Program-made: the position numbers and the translations under genes
Shown: positions 1 through 9,016 of the stretch, one piece after another
Layout: every line of letters begins with the position of its first letter
How positions within the stretch are numbered: the stretch's first letter is position 1
The notes under the pieces: generated by a model
What the model saw: the letters and a program-made list of their open reading frames with translations, nothing else
The model's database searches: none
Told to the model about the DNA's origin: nothing
Source of the DNA: Oceanospirillum sp047518265
GTDB lineage: Bacteria; Pseudomonadota; Gammaproteobacteria; Pseudomonadales; Halomonadaceae
Direction of reading: 5' to 3'
NCBI GenBank assembly: GCA_047518265.1
Contig: JAKZRG010000066.1
Coordinates: forward strand, 13,821-77,820
Length of the DNA: 64,000 bases

Positions 1-363
1 GCTTGTGGTATGCAAGTGGGTGAAATGCAGGTGTTCCATCGCTTTAATCAGATGAGTTCTGGGGCAAAAATACAGTTCTCTATGATGAGCTCTGTTAATC
101 CCGGCACCTTTGATATTGATAATATTGATGACCTTTATGTACCTGGAGTGTCATTCATAATGGCCTTGCCTGCGCCTGGTATCAGTCAAGAGTGCTTTAC
201 CATGATGTTGGAAACAGCCAAGGTTATTGTGAAGAACCTGAATGGCGAGCTAAGGGATGAAAACCGTAGCGTGATGACTCCGCAGACCATTGAACATTAC
301 CGCCAACGTATTCAGGAATTTGAACGACGCAGACAGATTGCTGATAAAACGGTACGCGGTTAA
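1..363 (+). CDS. zipA: Cell division protein ZipA, C-terminal part (cut by window start)
   Basis: Only the 3' end of the gene is present; the frame is open to base 1, so the true start lies upstream. The visible residues match the C-terminal FtsZ-binding domain of ZipA: a GTFDIDNID stretch, then a VPGVSFIMALP strand and a final helix ending in ERRRQIADKTVRG. In the family this domain binds the C-terminal tail of FtsZ under an N-terminal membrane anchor and tethers the Z-ring. The following gene is ligA, the usual zipA-ligA order in gammaproteobacteria. A terminator separates the two here, so ligA probably has its own promoter. Confidence 0.9.
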   Translation, partial: ACGMQVGEMQVFHRFNQMSSGAKIQFSMMSSVNPGTFDIDNIDDLYVPGVSFIMALPAPGISQECFTMMLETAKVIVKNLNGELRDENRSVMTPQTIEHYRQRIQEFERRRQIADKTVRG

Positions 364-439
364 TTTTATAAAGGTATGATTATCAGTGTAATGCTGACAC
401 TGTATTAAATAGATAATCTATAAAATAAGTATCTTATTC

Positions 440-475
440 ACAGGCCACCCTAGGTGGCCTGTTTTAGTTTTATTC
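440..475 (+). terminator. Intrinsic terminator after zipA
   Basis: A perfect 10-bp stem (ACAGGCCACC / GGTGGCCTGT) with a 3-nt loop is followed by a T-rich run (TTTAGTTTTATT). It lies 77 bases past the zipA stop and before ligA. Confidence 0.85.
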
Positions 476-539
476 AATGATTGTTTGCCCTGAGTTTTTA
501 TTTTAAACACTTTATTCAGAACAGTATCGAGTTCCTCTC

Positions 540-2609
540 ATGTCTCAATCCGATTTATTTCAGTCCGACTCATCTCCAATATCGACCTCTGCTGAGCAAG
601 AAGTGGCTGAATTAAGTCAACAGCTCAATGAACATAATCATAAATATTATGTGTTAGATAATCCGAGTATTCCTGATGCGGAATATGATCGGTTATTACG
701 TCGCTTACAACACCTGGAAACAGAACATCCAGAACTGCAGCGCCCTGATTCTCCTTCCCAGCGAGTCGGTGCAGCTCCTTTATCTGCGTTCAGTCAGATA
801 CAGCACAGTATTCCAATGTTATCTCTGGATAATGCTTTTGATGATGAAGAATTTTCGGCTTTTGATCAGCGCTTAAAAGATCGCTTGAAGATTGAAGATG
901 AGATTGAGTTTGCTTGTGAACCTAAGCTTGATGGCATCGCTCTAAGCCTGCGCTATGAATCGGGTTTATTGACTCAGGCCGCGACGCGAGGGGATGGTCA
1001 AACCGGTGAGGATATTACTCAAAATGTGAAAACCATTGGTTCCGTGCCATTAAAGCTCGATGGTAAAAATATCCCGCCCGTGCTAGAAGTGCGAGGCGAA
1101 GTGTATATGCCGAAGGCTGGCTTTGAGGCGTTAAATAAAGCGGCTTTGGAAGCAGAGGAAAAGGTTTTTGTTAATCCTCGTAATGCCGCCGCCGGTAGTT
1201 TGCGCCAGTTGGATAGCCGTATTACGGCGACCCGGCCATTAGAGTTTTGTGCTTATAGTGTGGGTGAAGTAACAGAAGCCTATTTACCAACAAAACACGG
1301 TGAGATTCTACAGACCTTAAGCGGTTTGGGATTTCGTTTAAACCCTGAGTTAAGAGTGGTCACAGGTGTAGCCGCTTGTCTGGAGTATTATCAGGATCTA
1401 GGTCAACGCCGAGAGAGCCTTCCTTTTGAAATCGATGGTATTGTTTTTAAGGCCAATAATCTCGCTCAACAACAAGCACTGGGTTTTGTATCTCGCGCGC
1501 CCCGTTGGGCCATTGCTTATAAATTTCCTGCCCAAGAAGAGATGACGCTATTAAAAGAGGTGGAGTTTCAGGTAGGGCGTACCGGGGCAATTACACCAGT
1601 AGCACGTTTAGAACCGGTTTATGTGGGCGGTGTGACGGTCTCCAATGCGACTTTGCATAATGCTGATGAGGTGTCACGTTTAGGTGTTATGGTAGGGGAT
1701 ACGGTTATTATTCGCCGGGCGGGTGATGTTATTCCCCAGATCGTTTCCGTGGTACTGGAAAAGCGAGACGAGAACGCCGCTAATTTACAAGAGATCATTT
1801 TTCCGAATAGATGCCCTGTTTGTGATTCGGAGACAGAGCGCGCAGAGGGAGAGGCTGTCGTACGTTGCTCTGGTGGCTTGGTCTGTGCGGCTCAGCGTAA
1901 GGAAGGTATTAAACACTTTGCCTCTCGTAAGGCTCTGGATGTGGATGGCTTAGGCGATAAGCTGGTCGAGATGCTTGTGGATAAAGAATTGGTGCAATCA
2001 TTGCCAGATCTTTTTCATCTCAATGTGGATGAGGTTGCAGCTCTAGAACGGATGGGGCCTAAATCCGCTCAGAATCTAGTGGATGCTTTAGAAATCAGTA
2101 AACAGACCACTTTACCGCGTTTTATCTATTCTTTGGGTATTCGAGAAGTGGGTGAGGTGACAGCCAGTCAATTGGCAAAATACTTCCTGACTCTGGATAA
2201 AGTATTAGAAGCCAGTGAAGAAGATTTATTGGAAGTACCCGATGTAGGGCCTATTGTGGCTCATCATATCGTTACCTTCTTTCGTCAGAGCCATAACCGA
2301 GAAACGCTGGATGCCTTGTTAGCGGAGAATATTCAATGGCCTGAAATTGAAGCGGCCCCGGAAAAAGAAAGTTTACCCATGGCAGATAAAGTATTGGTTT
2401 TAACCGGTACACTGACCGCGATGGGGCGTAGTGATGCTAAAGCTCGATTGGAAGCTTTAGGTGCTAAAGTCACCGGTAGTGTGTCGAAAAAAACAGATCT
2501 GGTTATTGCCGGTGAAGCAGCGGGATCTAAACGCGCTAAAGCTGAGCAGTTGGGTATCGATATTTTAGATGAAGAGGGATTGCTGGCCTTGCTGGCTGAG
2601 CATGAGTAA
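540..2609 (+). CDS. ligA: NAD-dependent DNA ligase LigA
   Basis: This enzyme seals nicks during replication and repair using NAD+. The 689-residue protein has the full family architecture: an NAD-binding Ia domain, an adenylation domain with the catalytic lysine in CEPKLDG (about K129), an OB fold, a four-Cys zinc finger (CPVC...RCSGGLVC, about residues 427-450), helix-hairpin-helix repeats, and a C-terminal BRCT domain beginning near KVLVLTGTL. Length is normal (E. coli LigA is 671). The start is the ATG after a weak ribosome site in TCGAGTTCCTCTC; nothing better lies inside. Confidence 0.97.
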   Translation: MSQSDLFQSDSSPISTSAEQEVAELSQQLNEHNHKYYVLDNPSIPDAEYDRLLRRLQHLETEHPELQRPDSPSQRVGAAPLSAFSQIQHSIPMLSLDNAFDDEEFSAFDQRLKDRLKIEDEIEFACEPKLDGIALSLRYESGLLTQAATRGDGQTGEDITQNVKTIGSVPLKLDGKNIPPVLEVRGEVYMPKAGFEALNKAALEAEEKVFVNPRNAAAGSLRQLDSRITATRPLEFCAYSVGEVTEAYLPTKHGEILQTLSGLGFRLNPELRVVTGVAACLEYYQDLGQRRESLPFEIDGIVFKANNLAQQQALGFVSRAPRWAIAYKFPAQEEMTLLKEVEFQVGRTGAITPVARLEPVYVGGVTVSNATLHNADEVSRLGVMVGDTVIIRRAGDVIPQIVSVVLEKRDENAANLQEIIFPNRCPVCDSETERAEGEAVVRCSGGLVCAAQRKEGIKHFASRKALDVDGLGDKLVEMLVDKELVQSLPDLFHLNVDEVAALERMGPKSAQNLVDALEISKQTTLPRFIYSLGIREVGEVTASQLAKYFLTLDKVLEASEEDLLEVPDVGPIVAHHIVTFFRQSHNRETLDALLAENIQWPEIEAAPEKESLPMADKVLVLTGTLTAMGRSDAKARLEALGAKVTGSVSKKTDLVIAGEAAGSKRAKAEQLGIDILDEEGLLALLAEHE

Positions 2610-2641
2610 CGTTTCTGCTAATAAGATGATTAGGAGATAGG

Positions 2642-3256
2642 ATGTTTAAATCATTATTTATCAAACTGGTAGCCTTATCAGGCGTATTGTTATTAACAGG
2701 CTGTGCTGTTGCACCTCCTAAAAATACCAGTAATGCTTGTGATATTTTTACTCAGTATCCCGATTGGTATATTTCAGCCAAACAGTCGGAGCAGAAATGG
2801 GGTACTCCTGTCCCTATTTTAATGGCGATTATTAGTCAGGAATCTCGCTTTCAGGCAGATGTACAGCCTGAGCGTAGTACGTTTCTAGGTATTCCTGGCT
2901 TTCGTAAATCCAGTTCTTATGGCTATACCCAAGCATTAGACGGTACTTGGCGTGATTATCAGCGTGCCACTGGTCATCGTTCGGCCAGTCGGGATAATTT
3001 CCATGACTCGGTAGACTTTATCGGTTGGTATAACTCCCAGAGTCATAAGCTGAATAATATCAAGCGCAATGATACTTACTACCTCTACCTTGCTTACCAT
3101 GAAGGGCATACAGGTTATAAACAGAAAACCTGGAAAAATAAGAAGTGGTTAAAAGAGGTTTCTGTAAAAGTGGCAAATCAAGCCATCACTTACCACGATC
3201 AACTGAAAACTTGCCAAGCAAAAATGAAAAAGGGTGAGAGTTGGTGGGTGTTTTAA
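2642..3256 (+). CDS. Outer-membrane lipoprotein with lytic transglycosylase-like (SLT) domain
   Basis: The 204-residue protein starts with a lipoprotein signal peptide (hydrophobic stretch, lipobox LLTGC, acylated Cys about residue 21). The mature part reads as a small SLT/lysozyme-like fold: AIISQESRF places a Glu (about E67) where lytic transglycosylases keep their catalytic acid. It is followed by the SYGYTQALDGTW segment and, near the C-terminus, YLAYHEGHTGY. It probably cleaves or binds peptidoglycan at the outer membrane. The start follows AGGAGATAGG closely. It sits 32 bases after ligA and 24 before yheU and may be co-transcribed with both. The exact EmtA/MltC-type subfamily is not assigned. 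Confidence 0.8.
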   Translation: MFKSLFIKLVALSGVLLLTGCAVAPPKNTSNACDIFTQYPDWYISAKQSEQKWGTPVPILMAIISQESRFQADVQPERSTFLGIPGFRKSSSYGYTQALDGTWRDYQRATGHRSASRDNFHDSVDFIGWYNSQSHKLNNIKRNDTYYLYLAYHEGHTGYKQKTWKNKKWLKEVSVKVANQAITYHDQLKTCQAKMKKGESWWVF

Positions 3257-3280
3257 TACTAGAGAAGGGAACGATAGACG

Positions 3281-3523
3281 ATGATTGAAGTGCCTTACCG
3301 GGAGATTTCTGCCGATGCACTGCAAGGATTGCTGGAGGATTTTGTTACTCGTCAAGGATATGACACTACGGAAGTTGAGCAAGGGTTAGAAGATTGGGTT
3401 GTGCAGGTTAAACAACAACTGATTAGCGGTCAGTTAAGCATTGTCTTTGACCCTGTAACAGAGTCAGTGACCGTGCTCACCAAAGCAGAATATCAAAAGC
3501 GTTTACAGGAATCTGGTATTTAA
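3281..3523 (+). CDS. yheU: YheU/UPF0270 family small protein
   Basis: An 80-residue acidic protein with the family pattern IPY-type start (VPYREISADALQGLLEDFVTRQG), a central Gln/Val-rich helix and IVFDPVTESV, as in the UPF0270 (YheU) family. Function is unknown in any organism known to me. It is last in the ligA-lipoprotein-yheU cluster and is followed by a strong terminator. Confidence 0.85.
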   Translation: MIEVPYREISADALQGLLEDFVTRQGYDTTEVEQGLEDWVVQVKQQLISGQLSIVFDPVTESVTVLTKAEYQKRLQESGI

Positions 3524-3563
3524 CTGAGACTTTGGAATATTGAGCGACAAGCCGCTAGTCTTT

Positions 3564-3603
3564 AAAAATGGGAATACTAATTATCGGTATTCCCATTTTT
3601 TTT
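3564..3603 (+). terminator. Intrinsic terminator after yheU
   Basis: A perfect 14-bp stem (AAAAATGGGAATAC / GTATTCCCATTTTT) with a 9-nt loop runs directly into T residues. Because of the A/T ends it could work in both directions. Confidence 0.92.
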
Positions 3604-3749
3604 AAATGTTTGAATCTTTAATCTGTATTGCCGCGTATATCTGAACAAGTATCAAGATCAGAGCTGTATTGAATAACTCTAATGAATTTTGGAGTGACAT
3701 TAACCACTGATCTGACAAAGTTTCCCCCGACCAGACGCACGGGATTGCT

Positions 3750-5954
3750 ATGAAAAAAATTATTCTCCTTAGCCTAGTGGCTGCAATTATTGTTGCCTTT
3801 TTTGCTTTTGATCTAAACCAATATCTGACATTGGATAGTTTAAAATCAAGTCAGCAGCAGTTAGAACAATGGCAAACTGAATCACCGGTAATGACCTCTT
3901 TGGTCTTCTTTTTGGTTTATGTGGCTGTTACGGCTTTATCTCTGCCCGGGGCGACTATTATGACCCTGGCTATTGGCGCTGTATTTGGTTTGGCATGGGG
4001 ACTGTTATTGGTTTCTTTTGCTTCAACAATTGGTGCTACTTTAGCTTTTTTAGCTGCTCGCTTTATTTTGAAAGACAGTGTGCAGAGTAAATTTGGTGAT
4101 CGTTTATCCGCAATTAACCAAGGGGTTGAAAAGGAAGGCGCATTTTATCTGTTTACGCTGCGCTTAGTTCCCGTATTCCCATTTTTCCTGATTAATCTAT
4201 TGATGGGCTTAACACCGCTTAAAACTCGCACCTTCTATTGGGTGAGTCAGTTGGGCATGTTGCCGGGTACCTTGGTATACGTTAATGCCGGTACACAGCT
4301 GGGGCAGTTGGATAGCTTGGCAGGTATCTTGTCACCGGCCATTATCTTATCTTTTGTTTTATTGGGTATTTTCCCAATTGTGGCGAAAAAGCTGTTGGAT
4401 CAGATTAAAAAGCGTCGGGTCTATAAAGGATATCAGAAGCCGACTCATTTTGATCGTAATCTAGTGGTTATTGGCGGTGGTGCAGCGGGTCTTGTGAGCT
4501 CGTATATTGCAGCTGCAGTAAAAGCTAAGGTTACTCTGGTAGAAGCCCATAAAATGGGTGGTGACTGTTTGAACTATGGTTGTGTGCCCAGTAAAGCGCT
4601 GATTAAAAGTGCCAAGGTTGCTCAACAGATGCGTGATGCAGAGCATTATGGTCTGGAAACCACTGAGCCTAAGTTTAGTTTCCGTAAAGTCATGCAGCGG
4701 ATTCATGATGTGATTGCTGCCGTAGAGCCTCATGACAGTGTTGAACGCTATACCAAATTGGGTGTTGAGGTCTTACAGGGTTATGCCACGGTTATCGACC
4801 CTTGGACTGTTGAGATTAAACTAAATAACGGTGGTGTACAGCGCTTAACAACACGTTCCATTATTATTGCTGCCGGTGCACAACCTTTTGTGCCCCCTAT
4901 CGCAGGTATTGATGAGGTCGGGTATCTGACCAGTGATACCCTATGGCATGAGTTAGCGAAGGAAGATGATATTCCGGAACGTATGGTCGTTTTAGGTGGT
5001 GGCCCTATTGGTTGTGAATTAGCACAAAGCTTTGCCCGTCTAGGTTCCAATATTACTCAGGTTGAACGTAACCCTAGATTGATGATGAAGGAAGATTCTG
5101 AGGTCTCTGAACTGGCGAAAAATGCTTTAAGCAAAAGTGGCGTGACCGTCTTAACGGATCATGATGCAGTTCGCTGTGAATTGCGAGGTGATGAGAAGAT
5201 CCTGATTCTAAGTTATCAGAAAGACGGTCAGAGGGCTGAGAAAGAGGTTGTTTTCGATCGCTTGATCTGTGCAGTTGGGCGTACCGCTCGTTTAACCGGT
5301 TACGGCCTGGAGAACTTGGGTATTGAAACCGATAAAACGGTTATTACCAACGATTATCTGGAAACCCTATTCCCCAATATCTACGCCGCTGGTGATGTGG
5401 CTGGGCCGTATCAGTTTACTCATACTGCAGCTCATCAGGCTTGGTATGCAGCGGTGAATGCCCTATTTGGTGAATGGAAACGTTTCAAAGTAGATTACTC
5501 CGTAATCCCTTGGACAACCTTTATTGATCCTGAAGTGGCTCGTGTGGGGCTATCGGAGGCAGAGGCTAAAGAACAAGATATTCCTTTTGAAGTCACTCGT
5601 TATGGTATTGATGATTTGGATCGTGCGATTGCGGACGGTAGTGCAGAAGGTTTTGTCAAAGTACTAACGGTACCGGGTAAGGATAAAATTCTAGGTGTGA
5701 CCATTGTTGGAACCCATGCGGGTGACCTATTAGCCGAGTTTGTTTTAGCCATGAAGCAAGGCCTCGGCCTGAATAAAATTCTGGGTACTATCCACACCTA
5801 TCCAACACTGGCAGAAGCTAATAAATATGCTGCTGGAGAGTGGAAGCGAGCTCATGCACCCCAAGGCTTATTAAACTGGGTGCAGAAATACCATAGTTGG
5901 AAACTGGGTAAGAAATCGAATCAGATCGCTGTTGAATCAGAAAATCAGGCCTAA
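3750..5954 (+). CDS. Fusion of VTT/TVP38-TMEM64 membrane domain and FAD-dependent disulfide oxidoreductase
   Basis: Residues 1-225 form a multi-span membrane domain of the DedA/VTT (TVP38/TMEM64, SNARE-associated) superfamily, including the conserved LRLVPVFPFFLINLLMG and the LPGTLVYVNAG segment. Residues 235-715 are a complete class I flavoprotein disulfide reductase: FAD GGGAAG near residue 242, redox-active C273-x4-C278 in GGDCLNYGC, an NAD(P) motif GGGPIGCELA, FAD box YAAGDV, and the C-terminal HTYPTLAE histidine-glutamate pair. It resembles mercuric reductase/dihydrolipoamide dehydrogenase enzymes but lacks a C-terminal Cys pair for Hg. Fusions of this type recur in marine gammaproteobacteria; the substrate is unknown. 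A DUF547 gene follows 33 bases later, suggesting a shared envelope redox role (inference). Confidence 0.9.
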   Translation: MKKIILLSLVAAIIVAFFAFDLNQYLTLDSLKSSQQQLEQWQTESPVMTSLVFFLVYVAVTALSLPGATIMTLAIGAVFGLAWGLLLVSFASTIGATLAFLAARFILKDSVQSKFGDRLSAINQGVEKEGAFYLFTLRLVPVFPFFLINLLMGLTPLKTRTFYWVSQLGMLPGTLVYVNAGTQLGQLDSLAGILSPAIILSFVLLGIFPIVAKKLLDQIKKRRVYKGYQKPTHFDRNLVVIGGGAAGLVSSYIAAAVKAKVTLVEAHKMGGDCLNYGCVPSKALIKSAKVAQQMRDAEHYGLETTEPKFSFRKVMQRIHDVIAAVEPHDSVERYTKLGVEVLQGYATVIDPWTVEIKLNNGGVQRLTTRSIIIAAGAQPFVPPIAGIDEVGYLTSDTLWHELAKEDDIPERMVVLGGGPIGCELAQSFARLGSNITQVERNPRLMMKEDSEVSELAKNALSKSGVTVLTDHDAVRCELRGDEKILILSYQKDGQRAEKEVVFDRLICAVGRTARLTGYGLENLGIETDKTVITNDYLETLFPNIYAAGDVAGPYQFTHTAAHQAWYAAVNALFGEWKRFKVDYSVIPWTTFIDPEVARVGLSEAEAKEQDIPFEVTRYGIDDLDRAIADGSAEGFVKVLTVPGKDKILGVTIVGTHAGDLLAEFVLAMKQGLGLNKILGTIHTYPTLAEANKYAAGEWKRAHAPQGLLNWVQKYHSWKLGKKSNQIAVESENQA

Positions 5955-5987
5955 TAGTTCAGGTTTCAGAGCAGGGGGGAATCGTAA

Positions 5988-6815
5988 ATGATGACTAAGC
6001 TTTTAACAGGATTTATGGTTCGCTTGATATCGTCCTTTTTCCTACTGCTCATGGCTTTTAATGTCTCAGCTGATAGTCGTTTTGATCATGGCGGCTGGCA
6101 ACAGCTATTGCAAAAAAATGTTTATGAGATAAATAGCGGTCAAGCAACAGAAGTAGATTACAGTGCTTTTAAGCAGCAGGAAGCTGAACTGAAACGTTAT
6201 TTGCAGAGGTTAACGGAAGTTTCCCAAGGACAGTTTGATCGGTGGCCAAAAAATGATCAATTAGCCTTCCTAATAAACGCTTATAACGCTTGGACGGTTG
6301 AATTGATTCTAAGTAAATATCCCGAGCTAGAGTCTATTAAAGATTTAGGTTCTTTGTTTCGTTCGCCGTGGAAAAAAGAGTTTATCCCTTTACTGGGAGA
6401 TATCCGCTCTTTGGATAATATTGAACATGAATTGATTCGGGGTTCTGACCGTTATAATGATCCCAGAATCCACTTTGCAGTGAACTGCGCCAGTATTGGT
6501 TGTCCTGCTTTAGCCAGAGAGGCTTATACCGGCGCACATCTGGATCAACAGTTGGAAAGATCCACGGTATTGTTTTTACAAGACCGTAGTCGTAACCGTT
6601 TAAAAGGTGATGATTTGGAAATCTCCAGCATCTTTAAATGGTACCGGGATGATTTTAAACAAGGCTGGCGCGGCGCGGACTCTTTAGAGGCCTTTTTAGT
6701 CGGTTATTCTGAGGCCCTATCTCTAACACAAGAGCAGACAAAAGCCTTATTAGCAGAAGATATTGATATCGATTTTTTAAGCTATGACTGGCAATTAAAC
6801 GATAAAAAGTCTTAA
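5988..6815 (+). CDS. Exported DUF547 protein
   Basis: A 275-residue protein with an N-terminal signal peptide (cleavage likely after NVSADS) and a DUF547 core: the LAFLINAYNAWTVELIL helix, the NIEHELIR segment and the VNCASIGCPALAREAYTG motif with two Cys. The family has a papain-like fold in some members, with no established reaction. It lies directly downstream of the VTT/FAD fusion and is probably in the same operon; DUF547 and VTT-oxidoreductase genes often co-occur. The preceding AGCAGGGGGGAATCGTAA supplies the ribosome site. Its stop overlaps the convergent AraC gene by 4 bases. Confidence 0.85.
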   Translation: MMTKLLTGFMVRLISSFFLLLMAFNVSADSRFDHGGWQQLLQKNVYEINSGQATEVDYSAFKQQEAELKRYLQRLTEVSQGQFDRWPKNDQLAFLINAYNAWTVELILSKYPELESIKDLGSLFRSPWKKEFIPLLGDIRSLDNIEHELIRGSDRYNDPRIHFAVNCASIGCPALAREAYTGAHLDQQLERSTVLFLQDRSRNRLKGDDLEISSIFKWYRDDFKQGWRGADSLEAFLVGYSEALSLTQEQTKALLAEDIDIDFLSYDWQLNDKKS

Positions 6816-7708
6816 TGAGACTTTCTAAAGCTAGCAGGAGTGACACGATAAAAGGCTTTAAAGCGATTGCTAAAATGACTCTGGCTGGAAAAACCGCACC
6901 GTAGGGCTATTTCAGCCAGCGTCAGATTTCTATCCTGTAGTAAGCGGGCGGCCTGATTTAATCGACGCTCAGTGACGTACTGATGGGGGGGAACACCAAA
7001 AGAGACCTTAAACATACGGGCAAAGTGGTACTCGCTTAAATGCACGGTTTCAGCCAACTGTTGTAGCGTTAGTGCCCTATCTAAATGACTTTCAATAAAA
7101 TCCAGTATCTGTCGTTTTGCATAAGGTGATAAACCGCCTTTTGTATCCGGTAGTTTTCCATAATCACTGCAATAATGTTTCAACAGATGCACAAGCAGCA
7201 TATCACTGGCGCTACTCAGAGTGATTTGATCCGCGTTATCCTGCCAATTCAGAGGCATAATAATTTGCTGGCATAAACTGCTGATCCAAGGGTCATCAAT
7301 AAAGGTCAGATCCTGCAATTGCAAAATATCACTGCCTTTGTCTTGAATACGTTCCGCTAGGGCTTTTAGGTGGTTTTCAGCAAAATATAGGTGCAGAAAC
7401 CTGATCTGACCATTTACATCCCAGTCGGATTCATGATCACCAGGCATCAAACAAATACGTCCAGGCCCGCCACCACTTAGGGAGCGTTTTTGATATAAAC
7501 GGCGAATATCATGGCCACCGTCCAGATAACAGCTCAGGGTATGATGCCCTGGATGCTGATAGCGGGTCAGGTCAGATTCTTGTCTCTGCCAAATAGCGGC
7601 ACTGGCACCGTTATAGAGCTCCGTATGGTTCTCCAGTTGGGCGCTAGTTTGAGATAAGCAATGATATATAGGTAAAGAGTCCGGGCATTCCGGTGGTATT
7701 TTTGGCAC
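6812..7708 (-). CDS. AraC family transcriptional regulator
   Basis: A 298-residue protein with an N-terminal cupin-like AraC ligand domain (about 20-170) and a C-terminal double helix-turn-helix: the first HTH near LQQLAETVHLSEYHFARMFK, the second near LAEIALRCGFSSQSHFSNRFKAFYRVTPASFR, both close to family consensus. It is divergent from the DMT exporter gene at 7949, which is its most likely target: an effector-responsive regulator next to an exporter (inference). No clear operator was seen in the 240-base gap. Confidence 0.92.
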   Translation of the reverse strand: MPKIPPECPDSLPIYHCLSQTSAQLENHTELYNGASAAIWQRQESDLTRYQHPGHHTLSCYLDGGHDIRRLYQKRSLSGGGPGRICLMPGDHESDWDVNGQIRFLHLYFAENHLKALAERIQDKGSDILQLQDLTFIDDPWISSLCQQIIMPLNWQDNADQITLSSASDMLLVHLLKHYCSDYGKLPDTKGGLSPYAKRQILDFIESHLDRALTLQQLAETVHLSEYHFARMFKVSFGVPPHQYVTERRLNQAARLLQDRNLTLAEIALRCGFSSQSHFSNRFKAFYRVTPASFRKSH

Positions 7709-7948
7709 AACAAGCCTTTGTTGAAAACTCTAATTACTGGCAGGACATGCTACTGTCAGCCCGTTCTACAAGCAATATTCTCTATTAAAATACGCTAAAT
7801 ACCGAGTAAAAAGTAGGATTAGGTATAAAAGCGCAAGATTGTGCAAAAGCCGCAATAAACTGAAATCTTCTTGAGTATAGATCATGGATTATACAGGCTC
7901 ATCCCCCTGTTATTACTGCTGATTGGGGAATAATGAGGAGATCGAGTA

Positions 7949-8863
7949 ATGTTAAATATTGGTTTATATCTATCAACGGTTTTAATCTGGGGAACCACCT
8001 GGATTGCTATTAAGCTACAACTAGGTGATGTGGCGGTTCAAGCTTCTATTATCTATCGCTTTATTCTGGCAGGAGCTGTGCTATTTACTGTTTTGCTACT
8101 GAGTCGACGTCTACAGAAGCTGGATAGTAGGGATCATCTGTTTTGTTTGTTACAAGGCTGTTGTCTGTTTAGTTTTAACTTTTACTGTTTTTACAGTGCA
8201 ACCGGTTACATTAGCAGTGGTTTGGCTTCAGTGATCTTTTCTATGGCCACTGTGATGAATGTTATGAATAATCGAATTTGGTTTGGCAAGCGCCCGACAG
8301 CACGAACACTTGCAGGATCTGTTGTCGGTTTGATGGGCATTACCCTATTATTCTGGCCTGAAATTACAGCTAATGGTTTTAACCAAGATGTACTGATCGG
8401 CATGGGATTAGGCTTGTTAGGCGTTTGGTTATTTTCCAGCGGAAATATGGTCTCAGTGCGTCATCAGAAAAAAGGGCTCAAAACAACATCGACCAATGCT
8501 TGGAGTATTTTCTACGGTGTATTGGTTCTGATGCTTGTTTCTCTTGTGCAAGGGGTCGAGTTTACCTTCAGTGCTGAGCCTCAATACCTGTATTCACTGT
8601 TGTATCTGGCCATTCCTGGTACGGTTATCGCCTTTACCACTTATTTGATGTTGGTGGGGCGTATTGGTGCCGATAAAGCCGCTTATAGTACGGTAATGTT
8701 TCCAGCGGTGGCACTCACGGTATCAACCTTCTACGAAGGCTATCAATGGACTCTATTAGCAGGTATTGGCTTTTGTTTGGTGATGATGGGGAATTTATTG
8801 ATTTTTGCCAAGTTACCTCAGTGGCTAAAGCGTAATAAAATACCGGAGTTATGTGGTAGCTAA
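7949..8863 (+). CDS. DMT superfamily EamA transporter
   Basis: A 304-residue membrane protein with about ten transmembrane helices in two EamA repeats (YLSTVLIWGTTWIAIKLQLG at the N-terminus; the second repeat starts near STNAWSIFYGVLV). Such proteins export metabolites or amino acids; the substrate cannot be read from the sequence. The ATG follows TGAGGAGATCGAGTA, a strong ribosome site. It is divergent from an AraC regulator. Confidence 0.9.
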   Translation: MLNIGLYLSTVLIWGTTWIAIKLQLGDVAVQASIIYRFILAGAVLFTVLLLSRRLQKLDSRDHLFCLLQGCCLFSFNFYCFYSATGYISSGLASVIFSMATVMNVMNNRIWFGKRPTARTLAGSVVGLMGITLLFWPEITANGFNQDVLIGMGLGLLGVWLFSSGNMVSVRHQKKGLKTTSTNAWSIFYGVLVLMLVSLVQGVEFTFSAEPQYLYSLLYLAIPGTVIAFTTYLMLVGRIGADKAAYSTVMFPAVALTVSTFYEGYQWTLLAGIGFCLVMMGNLLIFAKLPQWLKRNKIPELCGS

Positions 8864-8881
8864 GTTTATGTAGGAACTTAG

Positions 8882-8911
8882 GGAGTCTCTGAAGAAGTAC
8901 TTTCTGGCTCA
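8882..8911 (+). repeat. Dispersed 30-bp repeat, copy 1
   Basis: Matches positions 51938-51967 at about 27 of 30 bases; the shared core is GAAGAAGTACTTTCT. Both copies lie just downstream of a plus-strand gene. The nature of the repeat is unknown. Confidence 0.6.
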
Positions 8912-8967
8912 GGCTTTCAGAGTTTCCTTAGGTTTCAGCTATTTTTGAAGCGAGTGGTAAATTTTTG

Positions 8968-9000
8968 TAGGCCAGCTGTAATGCTGACCTATTTTTCTTC
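8968..9000. terminator. Probable bidirectional terminator between the DMT gene and the diguanylate cyclase
   Basis: Stem TAGGCCAGC / GCTGACCTA (one mismatch) with a 6-nt loop, followed by TTTTTCTTC on the plus strand and preceded by an A/T-rich run. The flanking genes converge here. Confidence 0.65.
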
Positions 9001-9016
9001 TCATTTTTTGTGGCAA

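Noticed and set aside
3149..3382. 77-residue minus-strand frame over the lipoprotein/yheU junction
   Set aside because: It is the shadow of two well-supported plus-strand genes, has no ribosome site and no recognisable domain.
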